The notes under the pieces were generated by a model. It was given only the letters and a program-made list of their open reading frames with translations. It was not told the DNA's origin and did not search any database. From positions 11,638,501 to 11,702,500 of the forward strand of contig OZ022502.1 of assembly GCA_963989385.1 (NCBI GenBank): DNA of 64,000 bases, written 5' to 3'. Each line of letters starts with the position of its first letter. Within the stretch, counting starts at the first letter, position 1. The position numbers and the translations under genes are program-made. Shown piece by piece: positions 20,541 through 31,060 of the stretch. The DNA is from Ctena decussata (lineage: Eukaryota > Mollusca > Bivalvia > Lucinida > Lucinidae).

Positions 20541-21350
20541 AAAACACTTGCATAATATGGTTAAAACCCGTTGTCTTGTGGCTTTTTGGGTAGCGACTTG
20601 TTTAAGCCCCACCGTATCTTGTGCCAAGCATATGAAAGGCGAAGCCCTAAACCTTTTCGCTGTCTTTAACTTGCCCTGATTCAAAACAGGAACCCATTCG
20701 CTTGCCTAACAGAGTACACATGTAATTCAAACTCGCGAACTTTTTGTGAAAAGTCAAGCGCCATGGCACATCTCATATACCTAACCCACATTACGTGAAG
20801 TGACAAGATGGGTTAGAGGCTACAGGGAACTATGCCCCATCTTTCAGAGGTCATCAATATGCACCAACATGCCAGATGGGCCCGTATGTCCGATGATTTA
20901 TGGACAAGAAAATAACCGGAAGTCTTGGAACATGTTATTTCGGACCTTCTCGGACAATAAATTGCAATTAATTTCCGACGAGCGTGTCATGGTATCGATT
21001 CAGTTTGTAATAAATGGTCATAAAACCTGCAAGTACAAATGTCATTTGGTCGTAATGTCCAGCAGACGAACAAAGTGAAAGTGAGTTAGGGCCAGGCTAC
21101 ACGCAATAAAGAAACGAAACACACACACAGTTAAATTGTTCAGGCGAAATTACGACAACCAGAAACAGGGTCATAAAGTGTTTACGACATGATCAAGGGT
21201 CACAAAGGCCAACTCTCGTGGAAAACATATTCCTGGAACTAAAATACCATACCCATAATACCTTCGGACTCATTACAGATTTTTATATTGTGCATATAGT
21301 TAAGTTTAACGGTTCTGTCTACTGTGTAATTGTCATCGTCTGTATCATTT
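20540..21350. other. Unassigned stretch
   Basis: The 92-codon frame 20,800-21,078 has no recognisable domain, and no other feature was seen. Confidence 0.3.
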
Positions 21351-21352
21351 AC

Positions 21353-21417
21353 ATTATCATTATTATTATTATCATCATTATTATTATTACTATTATTATT
21401 ATTATTATTATTATTTA
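21353..21417. repeat. (ATT/ATC)n microsatellite
   Basis: A trinucleotide run of ATT with ATC interruptions, which creates a poly-isoleucine frame that is not a gene. Confidence 0.95.
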
Positions 21418-21419
21418 CC

Positions 21420-22020
21420 GTATTTATTCAGTTTCTTTATTTCCTTATCATTTTATTACAATTTCATCATGGAAAAATATTTATCAAAGCATACCAAAGC
21501 AACTAGATCATGGAATCTTTTACAGCAGAACAAGTTAGAAACTCAGCGTAAAATGCTTTGGAAAAGTACGAAAAAAGAAATTAATGGTCATCCCCGAAGT
21601 TTCGCATGTCTGCTGCTGTGTCCAAGACAACTTAATTACTGCAGTTAATGCTGACCCTTGACGAACACCATTATTAAAATGCAAATGCAAATTTTAAGCA
21701 AAAACATTACCGTCTGCTCAAACCACGCGACACATGGCCTAAACTCATCTTTCAAAACGTATCAGCCGCACCGAGAAAAAAAAACTCGCATTCGAACGTG
21801 TGCGAAGAGAAGACTCAGTTCAGCTTCACATCCGCGCACACTGATTAGTTTTCGTTCTACAGATTCCACAGAATTCCAGAATTCACTGGCAACTGATGCA
21901 AATAGGTAAGACTGCACAGTCTAATCCGAATCTTCGCTATTCGGTAATACTTTAAGGTATATTTTCTCGTGGTGTTATTCGTATAATCACCACTCGCATT
22001 TGGTATTTGCATTAAGAAAC
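21420..22020. other. Unassigned stretch
   Basis: Nothing recognised. Confidence 0.3.
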
Positions 22021-22021
22021 T

Positions 22022-22122
22022 AAGCGTCTTTTGCAGTGGACAGCCGTGGCCAACCACGTGACTGCCGATACCGTACTAATTACAGCTTATTTTCCACGGA
22101 CATGACAGCTTCAATTAGATAT
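22022..22122. repeat. 100-bp MITE flank duplicated at 26,125-26,224
   Basis: The sequence from AGCGTCTTTTGCAGTGGACA to CAGCTTCAATTAGATAT is essentially identical in both places and in each case abuts a copy of the palindromic MITE at the same base. Confidence 0.85.
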
Positions 22123-22358
22123 GAGCCGCGACACGAGAAAACCAACAATGTGGTTGTGCGCCCAGCGCAGACTCAGATCAGCCTGGGTATCCACCCAGTC
22201 TGATCAGACTCTTCGCTTAGCGCTTAAAAGGTAGCTAAGGGTCTAAGCTACCGCTATGCGGACAGCGAAGATTCTGATCAGACTGGGCGGATGCCCAGGC
22301 TGATCTGAGTCTGCGCTGGACGCACGACCACATTGTTGGTTTTCTCGTGTTGCGGCTC
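22123..22358. mobile_element. Palindromic MITE, family M1, copy 1 (236 bp)
   Basis: The ends are GAGCCGCGACACGAGAAAAC and the complement GTTTTCTCGTGTTGCGGCTC. The arms contain CAATGTGGTTGTGCGCCCAG and CAGATCAGCCTGGG, and a central AGGTAGCTAAGGGTCTAAGC segment. The whole element is one long imperfect palindrome without a coding frame. At least eight copies lie in the window. Confidence 0.92.
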
Positions 22359-22359
22359 A

Positions 22360-23062
22360 AATTATTATCAGCTCCACTGGACAATGGATTCTCAGTATTC
22401 AGAATCGCAGAATTTGCATCAAAGACTGCGCCAATTTATCAGGGGCTTTCCAGAATAAAGAAAGTAGCCCAAAATGCATTCCCATCACGACATGCGTTTC
22501 CGACTCTTCGTTCAGAAGAACCATAATGGACACAGAGTTATTCCTAACATTTTTTATTTGCTGGACATACTGTAACTTCAAGAGAGCAAAATTCCAATTT
22601 ATTAACAGGATTACCATAATTGGCAACTGCTGCATTTGTAACAATACTCTGGTCAGCATGACGCACTAATAAATTCCGAGAACAAATCCTGCCAAAAGCA
22701 ATAACTGCGAAGGCCATGGCTTTGTGCAGTTTTCGCAGACTTCATGCAGACCTCGTATTTATGACCTTTACTTGATGATGATTTATTTTTTATTTTAGCG
22801 GCTCTATATTATAAAATGGTGGTTCCTAGAATGAAGCAGTTTTACCTAGAACTGAGTTAAGAAGAAGGTGAGTTGTTATCTAAAGTCCAAAACGAATTCC
22901 ACGGCAAAGGCAAGCTACTCAATATAGACCAGTACAAAAATGTCAAGCATGAGAAAAACATGATAAATAAGTACTAATGTCACTTTCCAAATCCCTATAT
23001 ATAGTGGTTTTAGAGGATGGATCATTTATAGCAATAAAGAAAACTGGGGCTCGTTTTCCAGG
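22360..23062. other. Unassigned stretch
   Basis: The minus-strand frame 22,399-22,659 (86 codons) has no recognisable domain. Confidence 0.3.
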
Positions 23063-23064
23063 TA

Positions 23065-23227
23065 AAGGGCCATATACACGATCATTATTTCTGGTACAAT
23101 TTTGTTGTACAATAAAAATGGCAAAGAAAAAGTGACAATGATGAGGTGTATACACGATCAAATACAGTGATACTTTTTATTGTCCAGTAAACTTGTACAA
23201 GCAAAACTGATCGTGTATACGGCCCTT
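23065..23227. mobile_element. 163-bp MITE with TA duplication
   Basis: The left end AAGGGCCATATACACGATCA and the complement of the right end (AAGGGCCGTATACACGATCA) differ at one base. TA flanks both sides (23,063-23,064 and 23,228-23,229), as for Tc1/mariner-type MITEs. The inner arms carry TTGTTGTACAAT and TTGTACAAG motifs. Confidence 0.8.
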
Positions 23228-23389
23228 TAGTCATGTGTTTTTGTTTACAATGCTCCTGCTACAAATTCTCTTGCTTCTGAATGGCTATTTGATGGCAAGT
23301 TTGGTAAGTTATCATTGAAAAATAGGATGAGTTTCTATTCATCAGTTTTTGTTGTACAATACGAACTAGAAAATGTGTTTATGAAACAC

Positions 23390-24848
23390 TATGCCCCCAA
23401 CCATATGCTTGCCTCTAAAGAAGGTTCATCCAATAATGCTTGTACCTTTGTCGAAAAGGGGGCATAACTCGGTCAAAAATTCACAAATTTGTTTCAAAAG
23501 TTAATCAGGTCATCTACACCTTGGGCATTGTCATCCTGCAAAACCTCATGATCCTAGCATCAGGGGTTCTTGAGATATTTTGTTCACAAGGTTCCACAGG
23601 CTAACTAGAAAAAGGGGCATAACTTTGAAAATATGTGACCCACGTAAAAAAGAAAAAATAGGTTTCGCTTATTTCTCATACTGATCATGTGTTTAAAGCT
23701 TCAAGTTCCTAGCTCTTACGGTTCCTGACTGGGTGTAAAGGTACCTTTGTACCATAGGCTTCAATGCATTAAGTCGAAAAAGGGACATAACTCGATAAAA
23801 TATTTACGATTTTTTTTCAAAAGTTAATCAGGTCATCTACACCTTAGGGAGTATCTTCCTGCAAAATATCATGATCCTAGCATCAGGGGTTCTTGAGATA
23901 TTTTGTTCACACGGTTCCATAGGCTTACAATGCACTAAGTCGAAAAAGGGTCATAACTCGATCAACAAGAATTTAAGAAATATGCTCAAAAGTAAATCAG
24001 TTAATCTACATCTTGGTCTGTAACTGTATGCCAAATATAAATGTGCTAGCTTAAGCGGTTCTTCAGATATTTTGTTCACAAGGTAATTCCTATATAAAAT
24101 GCCTAAGGCCTGAAAAGGGGAATAACTCAACCAAAAAATTACGATATATGCTCAAAAGTTAATCAGTTCATCTACACCTTAGTCCAAACCAGCATGCTAA
24201 ATTTAAGGACCCTAGCTTATGCGGTTCTTTAGATATTTTGTTCACAAGGTTGTTCCTATACAAATGCCTATGTCCGAAAAAGGGGAATAACTCAACTGAG
24301 AATTATTGAAATAGGCTCAAAAGTTAATCAGTTCATTTAGCCTTTAGTCTGTAACTGTATGCCAAATATCAGGATCCTAGCTTAAGGGGTTCTTCAGATA
24401 TTTTGTTCACAAGGTTCCATAGGCTTACAATGCACTAAGCTGAAAAAGGGGCATAACTCGGTCAAAAATTTATAAAAAAAATTCACAAGTTAATCAGGTC
24501 TTCTACACCTTGGGCAATGTTATCCTGCAAAAAATCATGATCCTAGCAACAGGGGTTCTCAAGATATTTTGTTCACAAGGTTCCATAGGCTAAGTCGAAA
24601 AAGGGGCATAACTCTGGAAATACGTGACCGGCGGAAAAAAGAAAAAATACAGGTCCGCTTATTTTTCATGTACATACCACATATGAAATTTCAAGATCCT
24701 AGCATAAGCGGTTCTTGAGTTTCCTATCTGCCATAAAGCGTTACGGACGGACGGACATACGGACGGACGGACAGACGGACAGACGGACAGACGGATGGAC
24801 AGGCCCAAACCAATATGCCCCCTCAACTTCTCCGAAGTTGGGGGCATA
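23390..24848 (+). mobile_element. Pearl/HINE-like element, family A (1,459 bp)
   Basis: TATGCCCCCAAC at 23,390-23,401 is the exact complement of GTTGGGGGCATA at 24,837-24,848. The core consists of eight degenerate subrepeats with AAAAGGGGCATAACTC-like starts at about 23,456, 23,612, 23,771, 23,945, 24,115, 24,279, 24,446 and 24,600 (154-174 bp apart). Each carries AAAGTTAATCAGGTCATCTAC and CTTGAGATATTTTGTTCACA. A (CGGA)n tract follows at 24,744-24,795, and a terminal hairpin (24,814-24,848) with CCCCCTCAACTTC and GAAGTTGGGGG arms. Core repeats of about 160 bp, an ACGG-type microsatellite and a terminal hairpin are the diagnostic layout of bivalve pearl elements, now grouped with Helentron-associated elements. 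There is no coding capacity. Confidence 0.85.
24744..24795. repeat. (CGGA)n microsatellite in the family A element
   Basis: Tetranucleotide run of CGGA with CATA and CAGA variants, located just before the terminal hairpin. Confidence 0.9.
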
Positions 24849-24851
24849 AAA

Positions 24852-24947
24852 ATGATCATTTTTTGCTATATACACGGTCAAATAAAATAACATTTTTTGT
24901 TGTCCAGTAAACTTGTACAAGAAAAAATGATCATGTATACGACCCTT
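24852..24947. mobile_element. Half of a MITE related to 23,065-23,227
   Basis: It contains TATATACACGGTCAAATA, TTGTTGTCCAGTAAACTTGT and TGATCATGTATACGACCCTT, matching the right half of the 163-bp MITE. Its left half is missing where the pearl-like element ends. Confidence 0.7.
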
Positions 24948-24949
24948 AA

Positions 24950-25912
24950 CAAAGGAATTCTGCACAAAATGAAGAACAGCCACAACAAATATTACTATTA
25001 ATTTTATAAAGGATTTTTCCGTACATAATTAGTATGTTTATTTACGTGTGCATAATAAAAGCGTATAAACGCAACTTCAAAATGCCCTTCGTCGAAATTA
25101 GATCAAAGTTTCTCCCGTATCACAATCAACTTCTCTCAAGCCTTGCAAAAAGATCACCAAAGACAGTATGAAGATCACCAAAGACAGTATGAACAATCTA
25201 TTTCGCAAGCAACGAGAAGACATGTTCTGATTTGTTCCTGTGGCTATACATGTAGCTGTTTGCCGTGGAAAAAAACTTACAACCAAGTACACAGTGCTGA
25301 TCTCCGATTGGTATTGTGACAGTACTTTTAAAAATACGGACTCGCCTATATCTGGTAATTTGAAATTGCGACATGGATCTTTGCGGATTTTTAGTTTCCT
25401 TTGCAACATTTGTCAAGCACGTGTATATGCATATTCCAACATTATCCAATTGGCAAAGATACCTATCTTAAAATCAGTTGACTATGCGAAGGAAAACGAA
25501 AGTTTTGATAGGCTATAATTTCGTCACCAGGCTGCGTATATTAAAACTGGTTTTCTTTTCGACTATATTTTCAATTAAAATCTATAAATTTCCAGTTATT
25601 CCGTAACAGTTGTCAATTTCTGATGACCACACTGTCTAAAGATCAATTTCCAAAATTATTTACGAGGGAAAAAATGTAATATTTGAAATTTATATGGCAT
25701 TTATTTGTTCGAAATTAATACCTATAGGAGTAATTATTTACGATATAATAGCACTGAAAGATCAAGAAACTATCATGGATTTTAGTATATCTTAGACGCT
25801 AAAACGACATGCATATGTCCTGTTATGTTGTGTTCCCTGCCAAACTTCATAGCAGACGACAAAATTAACGTCTGCAAAATTAAAAAAAAAACATGTTTCA
25901 TTCAAACTATAT
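24950..25912. other. Unassigned stretch
   Basis: The frames on opposite strands (25,098-25,449 minus, 25,240-25,518 plus) show no domain. No repeat recognised except a short direct duplication AAGATCACCAAAGACAGTAT near 25,149-25,190. Confidence 0.3.
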
Positions 25913-25922
25913 CATATTAAGA

Positions 25923-26071
25923 GTGAGTGAGTGAACTCGGGTTTAACGTCCCACCAACAACGAGGTCATATGGAGACGCGGGACCTCGGTTTAAAGTCTC
26001 ATCCGAAAGACCGGAGAAGCTGGGGATCGAACTTGCGATCCCTGGATTGGTAGTCTGGAGTGTTATCCATT
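25923..26071 (-). mobile_element. Short tRNA-derived SINE with 9-bp duplication
   Basis: ATATTAAGA flanks both sides (25,914-25,922 and 26,072-26,080). Read on the minus strand it has a tRNA-like head with the box B-like AAGTTCGATCCCC, and ends in GGGACGTTAAACCCGAG followed by a (TCAC)n tail. That 3' end resembles the tails of the other SINEs here. Confidence 0.75.
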
Positions 26072-26124
26072 ATATTAAGAAAATTCAGAGACTACAAGGA
26101 AAACAGCCTTGTTCGGTTAACGCT

Positions 26125-26224
26125 AGCGTCTTTTGCAGTGGACAGCCGTGGCCAACCACGTGACTGCCGATACCGTACTAATTACAGCTTATTTTCCACG
26201 GACATGACAGCTTCAATTAGATAT
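26125..26224. repeat. 100-bp MITE flank, second copy
   Basis: Partner of 22,022-22,122, joined to a MITE at the same base. Confidence 0.85.
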
Positions 26225-26458
26225 GAACCGCGACATGAGAAAACCAAAAATGTGGTTGTGCGCCCAGCACAGACTCTGATCAGCCTGGGCATCCGCCAAG
26301 TCTGACCAGTCTCTTTAATAAGCGCTTAAAGGGTAGCTAAGGGTCTAAGCTACCTCCATGCGGACAGCCAAGTCTGATCAGACGGGGCGGATGCCCAAGC
26401 TGATCTGAGTCTGCGCTGGGCGCACAACCATTTTTTTGGTTTTGTCGTGTCGCGGCTC
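26225..26458. mobile_element. Palindromic MITE, family M1, copy 2
   Basis: It begins GAACCGCGACATGAGAAAAC and ends GTTTTGTCGTGTCGCGGCTC. It shares its left flank with copy 1, so both descend from a single insertion followed by duplication. Confidence 0.9.
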
Positions 26459-26639
26459 AAATTTATTATTTATTTTTTTCGTTTAGCTTGTCACAATGAA
26501 GGATGTGTACTTGCAAGTTAGCCTGGCTCAGGTCGAATCTGTATGTTACTTTGGTGGTCAGATCATTTGCAGAGGATAAATTGGGTATGTAGCCAGACTA
26601 ACTTGCAAGTGAATAGTTATCCATTGGTTCAAAAAATAG

Positions 26640-27350
26640 CTTATTTTAGCGAAATTTTAACATTTGTAATATTGGCGTATGGCATAGATAATGGATTCAA
26701 GTTCACCAAAACATAGTAAACTCTTTGGATTGTCCCACAAGGATATTTATCAAGTCTGGTGGTAATCAAGCCAATGGCTCAAGCGTCGTCTTATCTTTAG
26801 TGACAATTATACATATTTCAATCCTCCTGTGATATTTGGAAATGATGTCAAGGTCACCAAACTCTAATCAGTATTTAAGAATGCTCCAACGATATATTTA
26901 TGCAAGTTCAGCTCTGCGACAGCATTGTGACCAAAATTTGCTGGTGAGTAGCTTCCATCTATCAACAGTCTTGATAGTTGAAACAGGCTCTAGGATAGCG
27001 AACTAGCTGCGATGCGAGACTCAAGTGCTGTGACAATGAGATAAAAGGTCACGAAATCAAATCAGCTCTTAATCTCTTCCAACTTATGTATCCACGCAAG
27101 TTTGGTAAAATCCACCAATTGGTAAAAGAAATATCATGGGCTAAAGAAATTCTCACGAAGACGTTGCGACGCAGAAAACTTTACCGATATAGGCCTCTTG
27201 AGGTCTTGAACATAAGATCAATGTCACCAAAACCAAATCAATCCTTTGGCTTGTCCTAATGATGTATCCATGTAAGTCTGATTCATAAAACACAGTAGGT
27301 ACAAAATGCCACGCCGTCGCTGAAACAGACACGGACACCGACACCAACCG
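26640..27350. repeat. Decayed pearl-type subrepeats
   Basis: Four related segments contain GGTCACCAAA-C-AATCA and ATATATTTATGCAAGTTCAG-like phrases (near 26,695, 26,850, 27,050 and 27,225), ending with a CGGACACCGACACC tract near 27,328. The layout resembles the tail of a pearl-like element with its hairpin lost. It probably lies in the intron downstream of the lin-28 exon. Confidence 0.5.
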
Positions 27351-27413
27351 AATCCGCAATGAAACAAATAGGTCACCCTCATCTTTGGTTGGGGGACATG
27401 AATACAGACTTAC

Positions 27414-27514
27414 CTGGTGTACAAAGACGTCTTGTGTGCCGTCATCTGGCGTCAGGAATCCCCATCCTTTAGCGACGTTAAACCATTTACATCGTCCCTT
27501 CCGCCGGCCTCCAC
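27414..27514 (-). CDS. lin-28: lin-28 exon: first half of the cold-shock domain (partial gene)
   Basis: LIN-28 is a cytoplasmic and nuclear RNA-binding protein that blocks maturation of let-7 microRNA precursors and controls developmental timing. It combines one cold-shock domain with two CCHC zinc knuckles. This 101-bp exon encodes [18 protein letters not shown] and [14 protein letters not shown]. It includes the RNP1-like KGWGF and RNP2-like VFVHQ motifs with their RNA-contacting aromatics. The wording [17 protein letters not shown] matches invertebrate LIN-28 better than Y-box proteins, which usually read GTVKWFNVRNGYGFI. The exon is bounded by TTTCAG (acceptor, before 27,514; intron phase 1) and by CAG|GTAAGT (donor, after 27,414; phase 0). 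No frameshift or stop is present. The exons for the rest of the cold-shock domain and the zinc knuckles were not found in the window, so introns must be long or the exon could be a dispersed piece. Intact splice signals favour a real gene. Confidence 0.88.
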
Positions 27515-27642
27515 CTGAAATATACAAACGTTTTCAAATAATTTCTGAAACATACATGCCAAATGCTTTTGATGAGATTCCGAACCACAGTTTAGTCTAT
27601 ACCCAACCCTTAAAAAACGTTGATGCGATGCCATGGCATGTA

Positions 27643-27840
27643 AGGGAGAGTCGGGTAATTTCGGACAGCGGGTAAATTCGGACATACCATTGCAAACAGT
27701 GAAGATTCAGACGAACCGTCTCATCAGAATTTCCACTGTTTGGCTAGTCATGTTTGTTGTAGTTCCAAATAACTGACATGTAAAGGAAACAATGTCACTT
27801 TCCGAATTCACCCGCTGTCCGAAGTTACCCGACTCTCCCC
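27643..27840. mobile_element. MITE family M3, copy 1 (198 bp), TA duplication
   Basis: The terminal inverted repeats are about 40 bp and contain GAGTCGGGTAATTTCGGACA and CGGACAGCGGGTAAATTCGG. TA flanks both sides. A second copy lies at 47,537-47,737 in the opposite orientation. The insertion is about 130 bp upstream of the lin-28 exon, on the intron side. Confidence 0.85.
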
Positions 27841-28139
27841 TACTGTAAAGAATACCGTGAACCCAACAGCATGTCTACTGGAAAATAAAAATAAAATGCA
27901 CTTGCGCTATGCCTTTCCTGTTTTCTAAATGACAGGAATGTTCGTGCTACAAGTAAAACATCATTTATAATAGAATGCTGGACTCACATGTTCTGCCAGT
28001 GCAATATTATTCCTTTCAAATTTTCTGAAATATGTGATATTTCTCTTTCCCAATTGTCTGGGATATTATGTCATTGCTTTGACATTCGATTCCTACTTGA
28101 TAGCAAAGTTCATATTCTACAATTACTATGACATCTTTG

Positions 28140-30007
28140 TCCGAGATGTCCGGAATGTGTATGTTCTGCCATAGCTATAAAACGATTTCCTAAATATCTG
28201 GAATGTCCATATTCTACCAGTGCTTTGGAGGAATGTCCATATTCTACCAGTGCTTTGGAAATCTTTTCCTAAATGTCTGTTATGGGCATGTTCTCTCATT
28301 GCTGTAAAAATCTCTTTTTCTAAAAGTCTGGTATGGCACTATGGGCATGATCTGTCAGTGCTTTGTAAATCTTTTCCTAAAAGTCTGGTATGGGCATGTT
28401 CTTTCAGTGCTGTGCAAATCATTTCCTAAATGTCTGAAATGGGCATGTTCTGTCAGTGCTGTGCAAATCATTTCCTAAATGTCTGAAATGGGCATGTTCT
28501 GTCAGTGCTGTGCAAATCATTTCCTAAATGTCTGAAATGGGCATGTTCTGTCAGTGCTGTGCAAATCATTTCTAAAATGTCTGAAATGGGCATGTTCTGT
28601 CAGTGCTGTGCAAATCATTTCTTAAATGTCTGAAATGGGCATGTTCTGTCAGTGCTGTGCAAATCATTTCCTAAATGTCTGAAATGGGCATGTTCTGTCA
28701 GTGCTGTGCAAATCATTTCTTAAATGTCTGAAATGGGCATGTTCTGTCAGTGCTGTGCAAATCATTTCTCATTGTCTGAAATGGGCATGTTCTGTCAGTG
28801 CTGTGCAAATCATTTTTTAAATGTCTGAAATGGGCATGTTCTGTCAGTGCTGTGCAAATCATTTTTTAAATGTCTGAAATGGGCATGTTCTGTCAGTGCT
28901 GTGCAAATCATTTCTCAAATGTCTGAAATGGGCATGTTCTGTCAGTGCCGTGAAAAACATTTTCTAAATGTCTGAAATGTGCATGTTCTTTCAGTGCTGT
29001 GAAAATCGTTACCTCAATGTATAAAATGTGCATCTTCTTTCAGTGCTGTGAAAATCGTTTCCTCAAGTCTAAAATGGGCATGCTCTGTCAGTGCTGTGCA
29101 AATCTTTCCCTAAATGTCTGGTACATAAATGTACGTGTTCTTTTAGGGCCGTGAAAATCGTGCTTCATGTCTGGTATGGGAATGTTCTTTCAGTGTTGTG
29201 AAAATAATATCCTAAATGTTTGGTATGGACATGTTCTTTCAGGGCTGTGAAAGTCTTTTCCTATATGTCTGGTATCGGAATGTCCTTAAAGTGCTGTGAA
29301 AATCATTTCCTAAATGTCTGAAATGTTCATTTTTTCACAGCCGTGAAATAATCACCTTAGAGGCTGAAATGGGCATGTTCTGCCAGTGTTTTAAATCATT
29401 TCCTACATGTCTGGTATAGGAATGCTTTTTCAGTGTTGTGAAAATCATTTCTGGAATGGGCATGTTCTATCGGTGCTCAGTAAATCATTTCCTGAATGTT
29501 TTAAATATGCATGTTCTTTCTTTGCTTTGAAAATCTTTTCCAAAGTGTCTGGCATGGGCATGTTTTCTCAGTGCTGTTAAATTCATTTCTATCATGTCTT
29601 GTATGGACATGTTCCTCCACTGCTGTGAAAATAATTTCCTAAATGTTTGGAATGGACATGTTCTATCAGTGCTTTGAAAATAATAATTTTCCTTCATGTC
29701 TGAAATGGGCATACTCTGCCAGTGCTGTGAAAATCATTTCATAAATGTCTGAAATGGGTATGTTATGTCTGTGCTGTGAAAATCTTTCCCCTTTAGGTAT
29801 GCCTGTAAATAAGCTTGTTCTGTCCGAGCTTTAAAAGTTATTTCCTAAATGTTTGGAATTGGCATGTACTGTCACTGTTGTGAAAATTATTTCCTAACTT
29901 TCTGGGCTACGCATGCCATGTCAGTGCTATCAAAATCATTCACTTAATGTGTTGTATGTACATGCTCTTTCAGTTCTGTGTAAATCATTTCCTAAAGTGC
30001 TGGTATC
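28140..30007. repeat. 49-bp minisatellite, first segment
   Basis: The unit is GGGCATGTTCTGTCAGTGCT, then GTGCAAATCATTTCCTAAAT, then GTCTGAAAT (49 bp). Nearly identical copies run through about 28,441-28,985 and diverge on both sides. Units are contiguous without spacers. It lies in the presumed intron upstream of the lin-28 exon. Confidence 0.95.
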
Positions 30008-30247
30008 AGGGGCGTAGCTCGGCGCAATTGCACAGTACGCACAATCAAGTTTTATACTCATTGAGGGCAATAATAGAGGGTTAAGCCGCTAAGATATTTC
30101 AAATTTTCGTGTCTGTTGGCAGCTAGCATTAAAATCAGGCCCAATAAACAACATTTTAGCATGAAAATACGCAGGTGTGTGTTGAAATTTTGTCAATTTG
30201 ACAAAATTTCAATACGCACCTGCGTATTTGCGTATAGGTAGCTACGC
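30008..30247. mobile_element. hAT-like MITE inserted in the minisatellite
   Basis: The ends are CAGGGGCGTAGCT and its complement AGCTACGCCCTTG (one mismatch), the CAGGGGCGTAGC form common in hAT elements. The internal arms contain GAAATTTTGTCAATTTGACAA and TACGCAGGTG palindromes. GGTAT or GTAT occurs on both flanks. Confidence 0.65.
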
Positions 30248-30402
30248 CCTTGGGTATGTACACGTTATGCCAGTGCTGTGAAAACTTTTTCCTAAATGTT
30301 TTGAAAGTACATGTTCTTTCAGTTATGCAAAAATCTTTTTCTAAAGTGTCTGGAATGTACATGCTCTTTTAGTGCTGTGAAAATCTTTCTGTAAATATCT
30401 TA
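30248..30402. repeat. 49-bp minisatellite, second segment
   Basis: Three diverged units continue the array between two insertions. Confidence 0.85.
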
Positions 30403-30880
30403 AAGATTGTCTCCCTCGTTTATTTCATGTTTTCAGAAACAAATAGTTTAACAAAATTTCGTTAGACAATATCTAGAAGTCTCATAATTAACCGTAAAAG
30501 TTTTGAATAAAAACATATTTATTCGATAAATGTGGAATGAAAAATAATCTTCAAATTAAAATGCAAATGACCTATTTCCTCACGGCCTGTAAGAATATCG
30601 ATTTTGACCACGTGTGTCATGTGACCATGTAGAGATATTTTTCTTATTCGTGCACGTGATTGTGACGTATGAATAAATTATTTTTGTCCAATAATGCGAT
30701 TTCAACCGCGCTACGCGATTGTATAAAAAATTCTCTTATTTTTAGTTTAAAGTCACTTTTATCAAATATTATTATCTAAACTCTAATTCAAATGTATAGT
30801 TAGACCATGTCGGCGGTATTGCATGAAATATTTCATCAAATCATTTTTGTTATTATTATAAAGGGAGTAAATCTTTAAAC
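30401..30880. mobile_element. TTAA-flanked (piggyBac-type) MITE inserted in the minisatellite
   Basis: The left end reads TTAA then AGATTGTCTCCCT near 30,402. The right end reads AGGGAGTAAATCT then TTAA near 30,863-30,879. The 13-bp inverted ends differ at two bases, and TTAA duplication is the piggyBac signature. No coding frame is present. Confidence 0.6.
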
Positions 30881-31060
30881 GGGCAGTTTCTATCAGTGCT
30901 GTGAAAATATTTACCTAACTCTTCGGACTATGCATATTCTGTCAGAGCTGGTGTAATCATTTCCTAAATGTCTTGTTGTATGTACATCTTTTTTTCAAAT
31001 CATTTCCAACCAGTGCTGTGAAAATCATTCCCAACATGTCTGAACTGGTGCTATGAAAAT
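30880..31060. repeat. 49-bp minisatellite, third segment
   Basis: Four weakly conserved units with CAGTGCTGTGAAAAT and ATTTCCTAA phrases. Confidence 0.75.

Noticed and set aside
21218..21538. ORF with a poly-isoleucine stretch
   Set aside because: Created by the ATT/ATC microsatellite.
25927..26163. 78-codon ORF starting MSELGFNVPPTTRSYGD
   Set aside because: Translation across a short SINE and adjacent repeat, not a gene.
27385..27685. ORFs on the opposite strand and other frames around the lin-28 exon
   Set aside because: Shadows of the exon and of the M3 MITE.
28441..28985. CRISPR-like regular repeats
   Set aside because: The 49-bp units are contiguous with no unique spacers and lie in eukaryotic DNA, so this is a minisatellite.
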